The notes under the pieces: model-generated
The model's database searches: none
What the model was told of the DNA's origin: nothing
The model's input: the letters and a program-made list of their open reading frames with translations, nothing else
NCBI RefSeq assembly: GCF_003386195.1
Contig: NZ_QRDX01000003.1
Span: forward strand, 1 to 64,000
Reading direction: 5' to 3'
Origin: Seonamhaeicola aphaedonensis
Lineage (GTDB): Bacteria > Bacteroidota > Bacteroidia > Flavobacteriales > Flavobacteriaceae
DNA length: 64,000 nt
In this document: positions 61,744 through 64,000 of the stretch, in pieces
Layout: each line of letters starts with the position of its first letter
How positions within the stretch are numbered: position 1 is the first letter of the stretch
Position numbers and translations under genes: made by a program

Positions 61744-64000
61744 CTACTTTACTAATTTTACAAATATGTTATCGTTAGTGTAAACAAGTAATTTCTTTTT
61801 AACGGTATATTGCATCTTTTCTAATATGTTCTGATAGACTTCTAACTGTTGTATGTGCTTTTTATCTTCTTTACCAGTTTTGTAATCAATAATAACAGCT
61901 TCATTATTAGAATTGATATTTATCCTGTCAGGCCTATGTATCTCACCATCTACGGTTATAATATCTCGTTCATTAAATACGGTTTGATTTGAGTTATAAT
62001 ATTCTTTTAAAAGTGGATGGTTTACAATTTGTAAAACAGTGTCTTTTAAATTATCCAACTGACTTTGGTTTATCAAAGATTCATCAAAAAACTTATTAAT
62101 AACAAAATCTATATCGTCTTTACTTTTTACTAGTGCCATAATATTATGCACAAGATTACCTTTTTCAATAGCTTTTTGTTGTTTAGTATCCCATAGAAAA
62201 GCAGATTTTGTAACAACTTTTATGTTGTGACTTTCTTTTGGGGTTGATATAAAATCGTTATTTATATGCATTTGATCTTCCATCATTTCTTCTTCTGATG
62301 TTTTTTCAAGACTACCAAAACTATATAAGTTTTTAGAAGCCTCCCATTTACCAATGTGCTTTAAGTAATTAATAAATAATCCTGAATACTTTTTGCTATT
62401 GACTTCTCCTTTGGATGAAACATCAATTTTTGAAATGACAAACAATTGCTCTATGGCTCTGGTAAGTACAACATAAAGCAAATTAATATTGTCTAGTTCG
62501 AGTTCAGATTGATGCTTTTTAAAAATATCACTACCTATTTCACCGTAATATTCAAAGTCTTTATTATAGTTTAATAAAGTGTGTGAAAAGCCTTGATATT
62601 GTTCTTCATTTAATTGGTACCACGCTTTGGGCTCCTGTTCTTTATAAATATCTAAATCGGCATAAGGGAAAATAACAACAGGAAATTCTAAGCCTTTTGA
62701 TTTGTGAATGGTCATGATTTGAACAGCATTCAGGCTTTTAGGACTTACAATACTTAGATTATCTTTTTTCTTTTCGAAATGTTTCAGAAATGCTGAAATA
62801 TCAGAACCTTTTTTTTGTGAAAATTCCAGAACAAAATCTAAGAAAAATTGAATGTAAGCATTAGATGTTTCAATCAAATTAAAACTTCTTACAATAGTTT
62901 CAACTAAATCATAAAGGGGAATTTGAACAATGTTTTCACTTATGTATATATTGTATATCTGAAAACTTTTAAAAAGTTGAGCTAATGACAAATTTAGATG
63001 TTCTATAAAAAAATTGTGTTTGTCGTTAACCTTAAATAAGGAGGCTAAAAAGTTTAAAACGGAAACCTTTATTTCATTATTTTCAGGTTGAATAAGCAGC
63101 TTTAAAAAATCAGTTAAAAAATTAACTTCTGAAGAACTGCTTATTAGTAACGTTTCAGAGGAAACAATAGGTATTTGGTGTTCACTTAAATAATGAGCTA
63201 CAGCAACTCCTTCTTTCTTCTTTCTTACCAGAACACAAAGGTCTTTTAAACTAAAACCAGCTTCTAGACAGGTGTTAATTTTATTTAATACAGCTTTACA
63301 ATACTGTTCGTTAATGTCATTGGTTTTTTCAATATCTAAAAAAGATATTTCAACATAGCCAGAATCTTCTAAAAATGAATTTTGCCCCCCTTTTTCATAA
63401 AGTTCCTCATAAGCTTTGTTACTAAACACTTGGTGTGATAAATACTTAAAAAAACTATTATTAAAGTTTATAATTTCTTTAAAACTACGGTAGTTCGTAG
63501 GAAGGTTTTCAAGAGTTTTCTCAATATTAAACGGATTGTCTTTATTGAACAAACCTATAAATTGTTCTGCTTTTCCACCACGCCAACGGTAAATAGCCTG
63601 TTTAGCGTCACCCACTATCATAGCGCTTCCATGTTCTGAAGACAAAGAGTTGTCTATAAGCGGAATTAAATTTTCCCATTGCTTTTCAGAGGTGTCTTGA
63701 AATTCATCAATGAAATAATGCCTAAACTTTTCACCAATGCGTTCATAAATAAACGGAGTTGGTTGGTCTTTAATTTCATTACTAATAATAATATTAAACT
63801 CCGAAATGAGCATTTTGTTCTGTTCTTGTTTAATAAGTGACAACTCTTTATTGATGGCACTTAACACAGAAAGAGGTGTGATATTTTTGTGAAAATTTTT
63901 TAAAAATTTATAATGATAAACCAATGATTTTACCTGTTTGTAAGTGACCTCTATTTCTGGTAAAATTTCTTCAATAGTATTAGCTAAGGCAGTATCTAGC
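61744..64000 (-). CDS. AddA/RecB-like UvrD-family helicase-nuclease, C-terminal part (runs off the window)
   Basis: The reading frame stays open to base 64000, so the N-terminus, with Walker A, lies outside. Visible helicase motifs, in order: II RHYFIDEFQDTSEKQWENL, III MIVGDAKQAIYRWRGG, the LPTNYRSFKEIINF block, V VQIMTIHKSKGLEFPVVIF and VI NLLYVVLTRAIEQLFV. The end is a PD-(D/E)XK nuclease with GNLVHNIMALV, GEIHRPDRI and AVIIDYKTGKEDKKHIQQLE. This is the AddA arrangement: ATP-driven unwinding plus one nuclease. Its partner is the AddB-like protein at 57344-60094. The 192-base gap to ompA contains that gene's promoter. Confidence 0.85.
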   Translation of the reverse strand, partial: LDTALANTIEEILPEIEVTYKQVKSLVYHYKFLKNFHKNITPLSVLSAINKELSLIKQEQNKMLISEFNIIISNEIKDQPTPFIYERIGEKFRHYFIDEFQDTSEKQWENLIPLIDNSLSSEHGSAMIVGDAKQAIYRWRGGKAEQFIGLFNKDNPFNIEKTLENLPTNYRSFKEIINFNNSFFKYLSHQVFSNKAYEELYEKGGQNSFLEDSGYVEISFLDIEKTNDINEQYCKAVLNKINTCLEAGFSLKDLCVLVRKKKEGVAVAHYLSEHQIPIVSSETLLISSSSEVNFLTDFLKLLIQPENNEIKVSVLNFLASLFKVNDKHNFFIEHLNLSLAQLFKSFQIYNIYISENIVQIPLYDLVETIVRSFNLIETSNAYIQFFLDFVLEFSQKKGSDISAFLKHFEKKKDNLSIVSPKSLNAVQIMTIHKSKGLEFPVVIFPYADLDIYKEQEPKAWYQLNEEQYQGFSHTLLNYNKDFEYYGEIGSDIFKKHQSELELDNINLLYVVLTRAIEQLFVISKIDVSSKGEVNSKKYSGLFINYLKHIGKWEASKNLYSFGSLEKTSEEEMMEDQMHINNDFISTPKESHNIKVVTKSAFLWDTKQQKAIEKGNLVHNIMALVKSKDDIDFVINKFFDESLINQSQLDNLKDTVLQIVNHPLLKEYYNSNQTVFNERDIITVDGEIHRPDRININSNNEAVIIDYKTGKEDKKHIQQLEVYQNILEKMQYTVKKKLLVYTNDNIFVKLVK

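Noticed and set aside
1-64000. tRNA or rRNA genes, insertion sequences, integrases, toxin-antitoxin or CRISPR-Cas genes
   Set aside because: None could be recognised by eye on either strand; codon style and gene density look uniform and housekeeping-like throughout.

Overview
This is an AT-rich chromosomal window from a member of the Bacteroidota, almost certainly a marine-type Flavobacteriaceae. The evidence is the type IX secretion and gliding genes (sprA, remB and a PorP/SprF-type fragment), an alternative complex III (ActABCDEF) operon fused to cytochrome oxidase genes, Bacteroidota-style promoters (TTTG, about 19 bases, then TAnnTTTG), and TonB proteins with the PxFPGCE motif. No tRNA, rRNA, CRISPR, insertion sequence or prophage is visible. 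No gene-free stretch exceeds about 210 bases. The assignment to a family is inference; I could not run any search.

Layout. 1-158: 5' end of a PorP/SprF-family gene cut by the window edge. 322-4356 (+): an Nfu-type iron-sulfur carrier with a duplicated N-terminal domain, a YyaL/DUF255 thioredoxin-fold protein and an MscS channel. 4357-10778 (-): a MacAB-TolC-like exporter operon (ATPase, two permeases, adaptor, TolC) ending in tsaB. 10867-16346 (-): cytochrome oxidase maturation and peripheral subunits (heme O synthase, two subunit III proteins, subunit IV, then a thioredoxin-like protein, SCO, DUF420 and a small CxxC membrane protein). 16453-29025 (-): a gliding/secretion neighbourhood (remB, two tonB paralogues, vanZ, gcvH, the giant sprA, ruvA). 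29073-31370 (-): malic enzyme. 31501-39692: a sucrose-type utilisation locus with a TonB-dependent receptor, a glutaredoxin-like protein, an SLC45/SUT-like transporter, a fructokinase and a GH13_18 phosphorylase, opposite a LacI regulator with twin palindromic operators. 39689-41672 (-): queG and ruvB. 41796-53118 (-): one long respiratory operon, actABCDEF-ctaC-ctaD. 53329-57347: SPOR protein, PEP carboxykinase, DUF423 protein, Lrp/AsnC regulator, alpha/beta hydrolase. 57344-64000 (-): AddB-like nuclease, an OmpA/TSP3 outer-membrane protein, and an AddA-like helicase-nuclease running off the edge.

How the genes fit together. The respiratory genes form a complete quinol-to-oxygen route: ActA-F oxidises menaquinol and passes electrons to the aa3-type oxidase, whose subunits I and II are in the same operon. 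Subunits III and IV, heme synthesis and copper insertion genes lie about 25-40 kb away in a second cluster. The sugar locus is complete on paper for taking a sucrose-like disaccharide across both membranes, splitting it by phosphorolysis and phosphorylating the fructose, and it lacks a SusD partner. Malic enzyme and PEP carboxykinase provide C4-C3 interconversion.

The items I consider most worth a second look are the SusD-less sugar locus with its twin 14-bp palindromes spaced 21 bp apart; a TonB C-terminal-like domain at the N-terminus of RemB, next to two TonB genes carrying the same domain; His-rich segments in ActF and CtaD; the cysteine-poor thioredoxin-like protein beside SCO; and several genes (tsaB, cyoE, vanZ, sprA) that seem to have non-ATG starts.
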